From assembly GCF_958298935.1 (NCBI RefSeq), contig NC_084935.1:10001-74000 (forward strand): a stretch of 64,000 bases of DNA, written 5' to 3'. This DNA comes from Phragmites australis (lineage: Eukaryota; Streptophyta; Magnoliopsida; Poales; Poaceae). The notes under the pieces were generated by a model that saw only the letters and a list, made by a program, of their open reading frames with translations, was not told the DNA's origin and made no database searches. A program made the translations under genes and the position numbers. This document shows positions 12,341 to 24,685 of the stretch, in pieces (position 1 is the stretch's first letter; each line of letters starts with the position of its first letter).

Positions 12341-12986
12341 AGAAGAATAAATTCCGAAATTGGAATTCCTGCAAACTATACCAAAGCTTTTGAGCCTAAT
12401 GGGCTGGGCTGCCTAGATCCTGAAACTTTCCTTCCAATCTCCCACAACAGGTTGTGACATCCCGGTCCGAGCTCGTAGTAGGTTGGATAACTACCGATGC
12501 TCCGCATCAATACTATCTGCTAATGGTGGCGGAATCCACAAGCTCCCAGGGCCCTTGCTACTGTAGCTACTCTAGTAGTGTGTATACATATGTATATATT
12601 ATGTACATATACGTATACATACATATGTATTTTTTTGAAAATTCTAGAAAAATATCAAAATTAATATTAGTTATATTAATAAATTGATTAAAAAAATCTA
12701 AAATGCAAAGAAAAATATCTAAAACTCAAAAAATATGAAACAAATTTTTTAGTTAGTATTATTTTCACCTACACGTTAAAACTATGTATATGCATAGAAG
12801 TACTATTGTTTTCTCTATAATTAATCGAATGTATTTAGCATTAGTAATTTCATAAATAAATATTAAAATATATATAATTTATGAACCTAATTTTTTAAAT
12901 CTTTTTTATCGTGCTATACAGCAAATCGAATTCGGGATCTGGACCTTTGCCCTCGATAGGAGGAGGAGAAGGTGACCTTGTGCTCG
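12341..12986. other. Upstream flank of the NOP-like gene with possible LTR start and AT microsatellite
   Basis: TGTGACATCCCGGTCC at about 12455 resembles an LTR start, but no matching end was found. A TA/CATA-rich simple repeat runs from about 12580 to 12635. The rest to 12940 is AT-rich. The 5' UTR of the gene probably begins near 12920-12960. Confidence 0.4.
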
Positions 12987-15567
12987 ATGGCGTCGCTGCT
13001 GGAGGAGGAGATGGCCTCGGAATCGGATGCGGGGAGCTGGAACGTCGGTCTAGGTGAGCTCCCGCCCCCCAAATCCAACCTCTATCGGCGTGTTAGGATT
13101 CGGGGATTGGTGGAGCCCTGGATTATGGGAGGGCCGTTGTCTTCTCCGGAGCCGCGTGTCGGCACAAGGCGAAGGAGATTTGTAGTTAGGCTGCCTTGGC
13201 GGATCTGGTGGGGGCGAGGACCTTTAGCCTCTGATCCACCAACTGTTTACGTTTTAACTTGGTAATTCTGCTTGCTTGAATGCTGTTTGCCAGGTGCCAA
13301 GTTGGGGCATGGTGGAGAGATCTTGGTGCTGTTTGAGACGCCCTCTGGCTTTGCAATTTTCGGTTATGATGGAGTCAAGCTCTTTCTACCAGGTGCCATC
13401 CAGGTACCTGTTTGATTATTCCACTTCCTTTGCCTTACTCATGTGCTTGTTTGCTCTTCTAGTCTTTGTCATCGACCTAATTTTTCTATATTCTTTATGC
13501 CGTGCAGGATATCTGGGCAGACTTCATCAAGGATTATAAGACAAAACAAGTTAGTACTCCTCTCTTTCATTCTGATGATTGTTATTTCTTTATGTTGCTT
13601 GTTGCCAATTTAAACTGAGCAGCGATCTTGCATCATTCATGTTTGCCACTTTTATTTATTCTTTGCATTGAATGAAGAAATATGAACACAAGCTCATTTG
13701 GTCATTAGCTGTTTACTAATTTAACAGACTCCAAACCTAAATTTTTCTCCATAAAGCTGTTAGGAAAGCATGTAGCATGATCCTGTTACGCGTATCCATG
13801 CATGCCCATAAACTATTTTCGTAAAATGTCACATGGATGCAAAGAGATATAAAGAATCGATTGGCACAGGTTGATACCTACGGGGTATTGGCATGCACCA
13901 AACTTTTGACTAGTAACTCCTAGCTAGGGATGATTGAGGCCTGACATGGTAATGGTACTACTACCAAAGAATGCCACTATATATGGTCTGTTTTCAACAC
14001 ACATTGCATTAGCTTAGCTCATCAACTTATTCTGAGTTACACTGCAATAAGCGAGGACTTCAACAGGCTATATCTTTACAATTAAGGCATATATAACTGA
14101 ACTAGCCCCATGCAGTCATGATTGAGAGAAGTGGCATGATATTTGACTAATTGTTTCTTTTCCCCTTAACATGCTTGTCATTGTTCATTTCTTTAATAGG
14201 CTATTTGGCTTAAAGATTTTCAAACTTTTGAGGACAAGGCCAGCGCCATTAAGCTTGATACTGGTGTTGACAAAAAGCTTGCTTCGATGATCGAAAAGTG
14301 CATAAAACCTGGACAGAAACTAGCTGTTGGAAAACGTGAATATCAAGATATCATTGAAAAGAACTTGGTAAGTGTTACGCTCCCTTGTTTGCTTACGTAT
14401 GTGAACAATTTTGAGCACCAATTTTTCTGCGGATTATTTCAGGGAATATCCTGCCTGTGTAATGAAGCTGTGATGGAGGTGATGTGGGGCCTGAAGAATC
14501 TTATGTGGTATTTAGTGCCTGATGAAAAATCAGAGCTGACTAAGGAGGATTGCCTCCCGATGAGTGAAGGAATGAAAATTGTCCTGAATCGCCATGGCTT
14601 TGATGTCAAACCAGAGATGGTGAGCTCATCGCCTCCTTTCCCGACATTAAATGCTTTGTGCTTTATTGCACCCTATGCACATAGGAGCCCTTACTTTTTA
14701 CCCCCTCCGTTCGTAAATGTATGACGTCTTAGAATACGTGCAGTCTAAGTTCTCTAACTTTGACAATTGATTTAAGTAAAACAATTTTGGTTGGTCATAT
14801 GCATGTAGTATAATTCGATTTGTCATGGAAAGTATTTTCATAATCAATATTTTCATAAATTTTTTATTACTTTTTTCATATAAAAAGTAGCGGTCAAAGT
14901 TGCATATTGGAGACCGTGTCGATGTCTAAAATGTCATACATTTACGAACGGAGGTAGTACTGTCCTATTTGGATGCAATGTTTTGACAGAATTTTTTGCC
15001 TTTTGCATGTTTTTTCTATTAGTGATGTAGCAATGCTCCTTGTATCCAGGTTAATAAATGTATTATTGAGGCGACAGGCATGGTGTACGAGTGTGATTTT
15101 TGTGTGGACAAACATGCCGAATCGTTGCACGGTGCTGGTGAACACCTTAAGAAGATATCTGACATTAAATTTGAGGATTGGGATTTACTGAAACTTGCAA
15201 CCGCTCTCATGATGGTATGTTACCCACATGGTGAAGTAATTGTAGCTGGCAATCCTCAAAAGGTAAATCATAATATTTTGCAAATGTGTTCTCAGCTTCT
15301 TGCTGTGTATTTGACGGAAACTTGTCATTCAAGTAATAATGGGCCAAAGTGTGTTTCTTTCAGCTGTTTGGAGATGACTATTCAAAGTTGGTGGAGGACG
15401 CACCTAAATATAACAATAAAATCCTTAAGGTGGCTTGCTTGAAAGTCTATGAAGAAATGTTTAGGGCCCGTAAAATTAGGTCTAAGGCGCTACGACTGTT
15501 GGCCGCTTCGATCAAGCGGGCCAAAAATGCATATGAAGCTGAACAAGCGATGAGAAGCCAGGAGTGA
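12987..15567 (+). CDS. NOP56/NOP58 N-terminal-domain (NOP5NT) protein, 7 exons, 326 aa
   Basis: By hand the exons are 12987-13053, 13294-13403, 13508-13549, 14200-14367, 14443-14619, 15050-15262 and 15364-15567, all with GT-AG junctions and a continuous frame of 326 codons plus stop. The ATG at 12987 starts MASLLEEEMASES. Residues from about 31 read EILVLFETPSGFAIFGYDG, the hallmark of the NOP5NT domain of box C/D snoRNP proteins Nop56/Nop58. The later part (ISCLCNEAVMEVMWGL..., about 130-235) also aligns with the region after NOP5NT in Nop58. The protein ends in a basic, Ala/Arg/Lys-rich helix and lacks the NOSIC/Nop RNA-binding domain and KKE tail; canonical Nop58 is roughly 500 aa or more. 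It may be a truncated paralogue kept in grasses; nucleolar function is inference only. Confidence 0.85.
14701..14957. mobile_element. Stowaway-like MITE in intron 5 of the NOP-like gene
   Basis: 257 bp with terminal inverted repeats CCCCCTCCGTTCGTAAATG at the left and CATTTACGAACGGAGGTAG at the right, flanked by TA dinucleotides (14699-14700 and 14958-14959). The size, TA target and CTCCGT-type termini are those of Tc1/mariner-derived Stowaway elements. It lies between exon 5 (ends 14619) and exon 6 (starts 15050). Confidence 0.9.
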
Positions 15568-16659
15568 TCCGAGAGTTTACTAGGCTCTGAAGCTACCAGC
15601 CGGCCACCCAGGGCATTGGATGCAGATGCTTGGAGGACAACTTTAATGTTTGGTTAGTATTTTTATTATGGTAACTCACTAGTGATTCCATCAGTGTACT
15701 CTTATGTAGTCTTAATGACCGCATTGCTCTCTGTGTGTGGGTTACTATGTCTGTCTTTGAATTGGCGAGAGTTGTCATTCTCCCTACTCTGTAGGGGAAT
15801 ACTACTCTCCTGTCATCCTTTCAGTATCTACACACATTTGGTAGTTCAATGGTTCAGTCTGCCTAAAAAATTCTTTATTGGAGGTTTTCTTTCTTTTCTT
15901 TTTTTTTTGCTTTGCCACTACAACATATTCAGACATTAGACTTCATGTCATTTATCAGATTTTCTTTTAGAGTTGGACCACCAATGAGCCCAGCTTAAGT
16001 ACTGGTTCCCTTTTGTTCCCCGCTTCATTTATCTCCCTGCTCTAATTGGATACTATATTTGGAAGTAGTTGATAAATGGGGAATTTTTTAGTTGAACTTA
16101 TGCAGCTCCTATTTTGTAACTGGGGCTACATGACTTATCAATAGGTGGCAGAATGGCCAACCGTCCGTCGGCTGCGTGCATGCTCGCGAGTAGTGCATGC
16201 ATGCGCTGCGTGTTGTGTTATGCAGTGACGCTAACTTGGAATAGGTAGTGTAAGTGAGAATGTACATGAACTTGTTGAGGTAGCGGCCTGAAAGTAGCGT
16301 TTGTATCTTATCTGCCACAACTGCAATAGCGGGTGATGATGACGAATGATGGACTGATGGAGGATGGTTCTTGTTCTCTCTTCATGTATGTATGTATGGT
16401 TGAACTTCAATATAATCCTATGTCATCGATTTACTTTTATCGTCGATCGAATTGACTTATCTGCATCGTCAATTTCCGTTTAACTGCTCCCCATCCCTCC
16501 GGATCTTTCCCGATCTGCCCTCCTCCCGCACCTCTTCCTTGATCCCCCATTGTTGCCTCGCTCATCCTCCTCTTGGCGCCCTCGCACGCTAGCCTCCTAT
16601 GCCTCTGCCATCGTCGCCTCGTGTGTGGTGGATCAAATCGACAAACTACCGTGCGCCAT
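15568..16659. other. 3' UTR and downstream flank of the NOP-like gene
   Basis: No coding exon is recognised. T-rich stretches (about 15885-15910) and AATATAA-type signals near 16410 could serve polyadenylation. GC-rich sequence from about 16490 leads into the LINE remnant. Confidence 0.5.
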
Positions 16660-17600
16660 GTTATGGACAGGCTCGGTTGAGTGCAATGGCGGACAGTGCC
16701 AGGTTGCCTAGGTCTCAGCCAAGGCCAAAGGCGGGTTGGGGCTAAAAGACTTGCGCATCTAGAACAAGAGCCTCCTGATGAAATCTCTCCACAAACTCAT
16801 GACCGGCGTCAACGCGATGGATCCGCCAATGGTACTTTGGCCGAACCATCTCCTGAGCACACTGATTCTTGTAACACCTTCCTTAGATTACCCCTGAATA
16901 CCAGCAGCTCACCACGGTGTGTGTCCGCGACGGAGTCAGCACTGCCTTCTGGTTGGATGACTGGATCAGCTCATTGGGTCCCCTCCGCGATTCTTTTCCA
17001 TCCCTCTTCTCCCATTCCACGCAGCCAAACATCTCTGTGCCGTGTGCCATCAATGATGACGGTCTGAACCGGGTGCAGCATATGTCGAGCTGGATGCCCT
17101 TAGCCACGCCCTTCCATCTAACCTACTCAGGGATGGCCATGACGTTCGCGTGCTGCTAGGATCGCTTGCTGAGTTCAAGACTGGGTTTGCCTATGATATG
17201 CTCCTGGGTCGTCGCAAGGACCTTCCTCTAGCAGCGCACAACTAGGAATACTTCGCGCCCAAGAAGGTTCAGAGGTCTTCTTCTGGGTCCTGCGACATGA
17301 GGAGACACGGACTCGAGCTTTCCTCCACCACATCAACTGCCCGCCGAGCCCGGAGTGTGCCGGAGACTCTTGACCATTTGTTTTGCTCTTGCCCCTCTTT
17401 GGATGTCTTCTGGCACGTGGCTGTCCCGACGATCCATTCCTGCGACAACATCAACGGCCTGATCTCAGACTTCATTTGCTCTTCCGCTCTTGCTTCGCAT
17501 CATCTGGAAACCGTATGGTGTTCGACCATGTCCATCTATATGATACGACCACTGTTCAGCTTTTGATTAGTCATCTGGACTTGTGGGCATGTCGCGCCCA
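16660..17600 (+). pseudogene. LINE (non-LTR retrotransposon) ORF2 C-terminal remnant
   Basis: Reading across frames, 16690-16830 gives CQVAW...AKGGLGLKDLRI...NKSLLMKSLHKL, the region after the RT domain of plant L1-type LINEs. At 17250-17420 the reading TRAFLHHINCPPSPECAG and ETLDHLFCSCPSLDVFWHV matches the zinc-binding zf-RVT tail (C...C...H...C). Stops and frameshifts are frequent. No target-site duplication or poly(A) end was resolved. Confidence 0.75.
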
Positions 17601-18719
17601 TAGCACTGATAGCTAGAACCATAGTGCGCCTTGTCGCCCGAATAACCTGTGGTCCTGTTGTTATTGTGATGTAATAAGCAGTAAGTTGTGGCGATCAGCT
17701 ACTTGAACCTTTCAGCGCATATGAAATAGAGACACATATATATAAGCTAAGTGACGGTTAAAATACATATTGTTACATTATATGGTTCAGTTATAGCTAA
17801 TACATAACAAGGTCCAGTTACGTCGGTACATAAGCTTATTACATAGCAGACGCACTGGTATTATTACATGGATGATAACTGTCTAGCTTCTCAGAAACAG
17901 ACTTCTTTTTAGCAGCAAGTTCAGTAGCAGCCATCTAGTCCCAAAAGCCAATCAAAAGTGTGACGCCTAGGCCATCTATCTCCCGAGTCTTCAAGTGGCG
18001 TGCTGCTTGTTAGAAGTTGAAATGATCCAAGCCGGCAACCATCTGGCAGTTGCTCGACAGGCAACTACCCGACGGTGTTCTTGCTAGTTGGGCAACAGAC
18101 GCCCCTTTCACCATGTATAAATTGCACAATCTATCAATGAGAAAACAGAGTTCGAATCCATTTGTTCATCTCTTTTCATAACATTGCAATTGATCTCAAA
18201 AACATTATCATGCACACTCTAAGGAGTTCGTCCATCCAGAGATCATGGTAAGCCATGGATTACGATGACTTACCTTCTATGCCCATGTCCCTGGAGACCG
18301 CCCTGCTTTTTCTCCTGCTGTTGCAGGTGTCCACTCAGCCACTGCCTTCATCTAGGTCACCACCGCCATGCCCCTGGGTTCCGCCATGGCCAAGGACATC
18401 GGCCCTACCATGGCCACCGCCATGCATCAGGGCCTGGCCGCAACGATGGCAGCCCCTCCACCACTGCGACTTTGGCAGCCCCAACATTGCCAATGGATGC
18501 TCCTTAGAGCACCTTCGACTCCCCGGTAGGCTCACCCGAGTACACCCCGACGACACCTCTGGATGGCGACGACGTGGCGGCCTCCCTCCCTTCTCTGACG
18601 TCGGCCACGTCTCCTCCATGACGGACCCTCCTACGCGATGCGGTCGGCCTCGACCTCTACGACCCCGCTAGCGAAGCGAGCTTCAGCCTCGGTGCTAGCC
18701 CACGCCTCCCCACCGATGA
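17601..18719. other. Unassigned stretch left of the Sirevirus LTR
   Basis: About 17640-18240 is ordinary AT-rich sequence. From 18255 to 18671 an open frame of 138 codons (MDYDDLPSMPMSLETALLF...) turns into Pro/Arg/His low-complexity without recognisable domain. I treat it as chance or degraded transposon sequence. Confidence 0.4.
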
Positions 18720-20572
18720 TGTAGGACAGAAATTGACAACTAGAGGGGGGTGAATAGGCGTCTCACCAAATTTCTTTGGATGGCCTTCTCCTATTTGATC
18801 ACCCAACGCACCTCAAAAATAAAGTGGAAGCAAAAACAGAGACAATATCGCTCCACTTATGTGAGGATGAACACTAGGTTCCATTAGGGGCCAAATCAAG
18901 TGTCATAGCGATCAAAAGCAAGGAACTTGACAAAAAGCCATTCAAGCAGGAAGGGAATCGAACATCGAGTGAAGAAATTCTCCAAGTTGATGATTTAGAG
19001 GCAAGCGAATTCAAGACTTAATGGTATACATTTGTATGTGAATTTTATGCCTCTAGCAACCAGAAGAACGACTTCGACACGATCCAAAATTGCAGCAATC
19101 ACACAAGACCGAAGAACACAAAGAAAGATGAAAACTTGCAATCAAAAGCAAGGGAACCTATAGAAGGAGATTAGAAGGAGATGAATGCAAGCGATTGGGA
19201 AGACATATTCTTCATTAAGCTCAGAGGAACACCCTCTTTTGGCAGATTACAAGAAGTTTTTCTCTCAAAAGCTCTCACCTAGTACATAGGCTAAGCACTC
19301 CTCTCTCAAAACCTATCTACTAGGCTCTCAAACAAATGGCTCAAGTGTTTCCACTAGCCATACCCCTCTATTTATAGGCCTAGGAAGCTTGCTTAACTCT
19401 TAAACAATTATGTCCCTAAAATACTCCTCACTTCTAGTGCACTCCTACCTACCACCGGGGTAGCTGGGTCCATCTTTTTCTTTGTCTGTCAGATAACCGT
19501 GGCACCTTCATGACTTCATTTCGCCTCAACACAAGCTTCACGATGATGCCACATGCACTCCAAGCTCCTATGGTTTTGTGGCCAAACCGAGAAACAGCCT
19601 TGCACGCTTCTCAAAGCGTGACTCACACCACATGCTCACACCTTGAGCAAGCCTTTCGATGTCGATGCGTGTCCTCCGTCTCCCGATCCCTCGGGCCGCC
19701 CTGTTAATTGCATCAACATCCCTTTCGCTTGACTTTTTCACCACACCATCTTCATCAACTTTCACGTGCTTCACTTGCTCCCCCTCGTGCACAGCTAGGA
19801 TCATCCTAGACTCCGCCTGGCCTCCTTGATCGTCCAGCACCAAGCTCCCCGCTTGGCCCTGATCATCCCGCCGTCGGCTACCAAGTTGCATCCATCATCT
19901 GCACAACATGAGACAAGAAAACATGTATCTCCAACATCCTCCAAACACCATTAGCAGTTAGTCCAAACCAAAAACTCTGCAGAAATCCATATCTCAACCA
20001 AAATGTGAACAACGGATGATCCGGCTCTCATACCAGTATAAGCACAGGACCATCCATTGTATACAAATCCTCTGGGCTCTGAGCTCCTTCTGGAAAAAGC
20101 TCTGGTGTTCATCTGGGGAATACACCAGATCATTCAGCGTGTAGAACTCCATCAGGCTAGTAGACTTGCAACCTTTCTGCAAGAAATGCTCCGGTACACA
20201 CGTCGGACCATCCGGGGTGCAAAACATTGGTAGACACCATTTGCAACCTCTCTGCAGGAATTAGTCCGGAGTGTAGAACTTCCATCGCCGGATCATCCGG
20301 TGTGCACTTCAAATTTCGCCTCTGGATCAGAAAAGCTCCGGTGTGCATCCCTTCTGAACGCGGGACCATCCGGCAAGTTCCTTTTTCTTAGCGTCGGATC
20401 ATCCGTTGAGTGCAATATTCCCCGCACTTAGCGACAACAGCTTCCAACTCCATTTTTGGGTTAGTAACAAACATAGACATGCTTATACAATCCAAAAATT
20501 ATCAAACAAAATCAACACCATGTCAATCACTCATCATATATGAACCAAGACACATCTCAACTTGGTTTCTCA
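18720..20572 (-). repeat. Sirevirus 3' LTR, 1.85 kb
   Basis: On + it starts TGTAGGACAG and ends TGGTTTCTCA. The inner side is the PPT complement ATCTCCCCCTTGATG (from 20573). U5 holds the typical GAGGGGGGTGAATAGG (complement) and a TATA box lies near 19370 on minus. U3 holds several copies of a short palindromic motif GGA(C/T)CATCCGG (about 20204, 20290, 20365, 20396), as known for Sirevirus LTRs. Confidence 0.85.
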
Positions 20573-21238
20573 ATCTCCCCCTTGATGAGTGCATTGACAA
20601 CCCTCAAAGCACAAAGTTTTGGAATTGAAGAAAGCAAAAGAAGCTCATCCAAGTGACCAAAAACTCAAAAAGGAGCAAAACATGTCACTTGGCATAAGAA
20701 GATTGCAAAAGCTCGAAGAAAGCAATAAAAGCTCAAATGATGCAAAAGATGCTCCCCCTTGATGAATGCACAGATTCATTAGCAAGTTTGTCTTTAATTA
20801 TGCAAGATTCTTTGTGGATTCACATTTTCTCCCCCTTTGTGACTTGCTTTCATTTGTCTCCCCCTTTGGCAATGCAAACATCAAGGTGAAAATACCATGC
20901 AATGCATGAACATGCAAACATAATGAGCTTTCATAAGTATATCACGAAGTATTTGCAAAAACTAGAAGCATCAAAGTGCTATGGAGAGTAGGGGATGGAG
21001 CTCACAATCACATAAAGGCTCAAAAAGAGACAGTAAAGCTACACAAGCTAAACCGGTAGAATTGATGGCACATTTAGGTTCAATTTTTGAAACATGTTAA
21101 AAGTGATCACCACATAAGCATCCACTCGAGCTAAGGCAATACAAGCATTAAGAACTAGCCAACTTCAATCTCAAACTAGGCAAACAAGCATTCATGAAAG
21201 TAGGTTTTGTAAACGCTCACATATGAAACCAAGACTTA

Positions 21239-21562
21239 GGCTGTGTTTGTTTGCTGCTTCTGGTTCTGCTTCTGCTACTGGCAGAAGCCAGAAGCCAGAA
21301 GCCAGAACAAACGAGGTTCTGGAGAAGTCGCTTCTGGAGAAGCCAGAAGCCTGCTTCTGAGGAAAATAAACTAAAGCTGAGAAGCTCGCTGAGATGTGCT
21401 TTTCTGAGAAGCTATGTGCTGAGAAGCCAAAAATTTATTGTAGAAGTCAACAGCCTATTTCCAAAAGCAGCTTTTCAAACAATCCAAAAGCAGCTTTTCA
21501 GACAAGCCAAAAGCACAGCTTTTCAGAAAAGCTCAAAAGCAGAAGCTCAAACAAACACGGCC
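21239..21562. mobile_element. Tourist-like (PIF/Harbinger) MITE, 324 bp
   Basis: Ends GGCTGTGTTTGTTTG and CAAACAAACACGGCC form an inverted repeat, and TTA (21236-21238 and 21563-21565) is duplicated at both sides. The interior is made of AGAAGC/GCTTCT repeats and can fold almost end to end. The 3-bp TTA target points to PIF/Harbinger-derived elements. Confidence 0.85.
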
Positions 21563-22324
21563 TTAGTTAGATCAAGTGATTAAAACAAGATTGATCATTT
21601 AAGCACATTTTTCATTTTTATCCTCAAGTTGCCTCTTATCCAAGCAAAGTGTTGCACGATTGGGTACGACACACACCTCGAGGCTTCAAGACAACCGTAT
21701 TAGATTACATTTTAGCGTAAGAAACTTGATTACTCAAGAGTTTTCAATTTTCACTATTTATCAAGTTTTTCACAAGATCAAGTCAAGTAGTGTCTTTGCG
21801 ACACAAGGAACACATGTTCCCCCAAGGTTATATCATGAGCTAAACATTTGACAAAGACAGAGAATATAGCACAATGTTCTCCAATCCACAATCTTGAATC
21901 AAGAAGCCTAGAACAAGATATTCATTAAACTAGCCTTAACATAAGCATTGACTAAGCCAAAGAAATGACAAACATGGTGATCAAGAATGTAGCATTACTT
22001 AGTTTACATGATTCATAAAATTGCCAATTTCATCTTTAGGAAAGTTAGCTTGCTTGAAATGTATTATGTCAAAGCATCAAGAAGAGTCTATGATTAAAAG
22101 CTTGCTCCGCACAACTACTCAACTTAGTCCAAATTCAAGACTAGAAAATGAAAATGCTAAAGACATACACGTCAAAGCTCAACTACCATGATTATCTTAC
22201 AAGATGAAATGCAATGCAAATGCAACAAATGTAAGATAGAGTATGTACAAGAATATCTCTCCCTCACACAATGCCATAGAGATGGCACACACCAAGCTCT
22301 CCCCTTAGAAAGGAGAACCTTGAA

Positions 22325-23930
22325 GCATCTAGGGGCTTGGTGAAGATATCGGCAACCTGGTTTTAGGTGTCTATGTATTTCAACTCAATGTCTTTCTTCT
22401 CATTGTGATCTCTCAGGAAGTGGAATCTCACATCTATGTGTTTGGTTCTGGAGTGTTGAACTGGGTTGTTGGCTAAGCTTATGGCACTTGTGTTGTCACA
22501 CAAAAGTGGCACACTCTTGAACTGGAACCCAAAATCTCTCAAAGTAGCAACCATCCACAAAATCTAAGAACAACAGCTAGGGGCAGTAACATATTCAGCT
22601 TCAGCAGTTGACTGCGCAATACTAGACTATTTGCGAGAAGACAACCAAATAATAGAAGAACCCAATAAATGACAGGTACCCGAGGTACTCTTCCTGTCAA
22701 TTCTACAACCAGCAAAATCCACATCCGAAAAACCTTGAAGAGAAAGCAAGGAAGATGCAGAGAATCAAAGCCCATACTCAAGGGTGTGCTTGAGGTATCT
22801 TAAGATTCTCTTCACCGCTTGGCGGTGAGAGGTCCTCAAAGATGCTTGGAAGCGGGCACAAAGGCAGACAACGAAGTGGATGTCGGGTCTTCTCACTGTT
22901 AGGTACAGGAGGGAGCCAATCATACTCTTGTACTCCCATTGATCCATCGCCTCGCCATCTTCATCCGGATTGAGGGCAATCGAGGTATCCATCGACATCG
23001 CCAATGGCTTCGCGTCGCTCATATCGAACTTCTTCACAAAATCCTGGGTGTACTTCGTCTGGTGGACGAATGTACCTTACTTGCATTGCTTGATTTGCAG
23101 TCCAAGGAAGAAGTTGAGCTCACCCATCATTAACATCTCAAATTTCCTGCTCATAGTTTTTGCAAACTTGGCAACAAGTGCATGAGAAGAGCCACCAAAA
23201 ATGATATCATCCACGTAAATCTGAACAAGTAGGGAATCATTGCCATGCTTGAGAGTGAACAATATTTTATCTACCGACCCCATCACATACCTATGCTCTA
23301 GCAAGAAAGACTTAAGCCTATCATACCAAGTCCTATGTGCTTGCTTAAGCCTATATAAAGCCTTCTGAAGCTTGTATACTCGACTTGGGTATTAGGGATG
23401 TTCAAAACCGAGGGGTTGCCTAACATAGACCTCTTCTTCTATGAAACCATTTAGGAAAGAACTCTCGACATCCATTTGATACAATTTGAAACCCTTGGAT
23501 GCCGAAAATGCAAGAAGAATCCTAATGGCTTCTAGTCTTGCTACGGGTGCAAAGGTCTCTCTAAAGTCTATTACCTTAATTTGAGTAAAACCTTGGGCCA
23601 CTAGTCTAGCCTTGTTTCTCACAACTGACCCATCCTCCCCCTGTTTGTTTTTAAACACCCATTTCATGCCTATGGTGTGAATGTGTGGAGGTGGTTCTAC
23701 AAGGACCCAAACTTAGTTTCTCTCAAAATTTTCTAACTCTTCATGCACGGCATTGACCCAGTTAGAATCAAAAAGTGCATGTCCAACATCACGGAGCTCA
23801 AAAGAAAGCAACAAAAGCAAATTAGTAAAATGAGCATGATGAGCAGTTTTGAAACGAGTTACCCTCTCACTGAGATAACCAATCATTTGGTGTGGAGGGT
23901 GACTTCGCTGAATGTGCTTGGGGGCCTCAC
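22325..23930 (-). pseudogene. Sirevirus RT-RNase H (copia pol), broken
   Basis: In minus order: VGHALFDSNWVNAVHEELENFERN*VWVLVEP (linker, with a stop), [20 protein letters not shown] and [13 protein letters not shown] (RT), YVDDIIFGG (RT active site, about 23205), FFLGLQI, DAKPLAMSMD, GSLLYLTVRRPDI, LRYLKHTLEYGL, STAEAEYV and DNTSAISLANNPVQHSRTKH (RNase H). Several stops and frameshifts separate these blocks, so no functional polyprotein remains. Gag, protease and integrase are not present. Confidence 0.9.
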
Positions 23931-24597
23931 GCCGTGAGATGATCTCCCCCTAAAAAGTAGTTGGTGCAGGATCGAAGGCAGCCAAAGTAGAAGTAGAGGT
24001 TGCAGGATATGCTCGTGGTAAGCAACAAACTCAGCACGAGGGATTTTTATCCCATGGTATCGGTGGCACACAAGTCACCCCTAGTCCACGTTGGAGCTCC
24101 ACAAAGGATATGCCCCCGGTCGCCAAGTCTCTTCCGGTCACGGCTCTTGAGATACCAAGTCACCAAGATAAGACCTCAAGCATGATGAGCCACCAAGCCA
24201 CCAAGGTGAGGTCTCACCACTAACCTCTCTTTCGGTCACTTGTACGTCGTTTTCACTTCGAAGCTTTAGTCACAAAGACAAGGGCCTCCGCGTCCCCGCA
24301 AAATCCTCTTGTCGCTGCTCCACACCAAGTCGGAGGGTTAACAAGTTATCAACGAGTCAAGACTCCAAAGCGCCGGCTTACCTCTTGGTACACTTTTGGA
24401 TCACTCCTTGATACACACTCTAGGTTGTAGCACCTAGAAACTCTTCTCTCTAGGCCTATAAGTACTAATCACTCACTAACGGTGTGCTTAATCGCCTTGG
24501 ATGAACACTTTATGCTCTTAGATGGCTTGTATGTCTTCTTAGGTGTACAAGGGTTTCTCTGGACTCTAGCACCTTCAAATGAATGAGTGGAGGGGTA

Positions 24598-24608
24598 TAT
24601 ATAGCATG
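24598..24608 (-). promoter_or_regulatory. Putative TATA box of the split Sirevirus LTR
   Basis: GCTATATATACCCC on minus precedes a stretch rich in exon-like Sirevirus leader text. It is separated from its own U3 by the insertion at 24686-28526. Confidence 0.45.
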
Positions 24609-24685
24609 TGGGGAACCGTCTAAATAATATTCTAATTAATCACCAAGAGGATCATTATTCATAAGCACCACCTCGATGATTAACC

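Larger units (their letters stand above)
18720..23990 (-). mobile_element. Truncated copia Sirevirus: 3' LTR, 3' region, RNase H and RT
   Basis: On minus the order is pol linker, RT, RNase H, a non-coding 3' region, PPT and 3' LTR (18720-20572). gag, protease and integrase are absent: at about 23990 the polyprotein runs into LTR-like sequence of a different Sirevirus. The left flank is unique; no matching 5' LTR or target-site duplication was found. A Tourist-like MITE (21239-21562) is inserted in the 3' region. Confidence 0.75.

Noticed and set aside
18255..18671. 138-codon ORF with hydrophobic start
   Set aside because: The start looks like a signal peptide, but the rest is low-complexity and frame-ambiguous; no family recognised.
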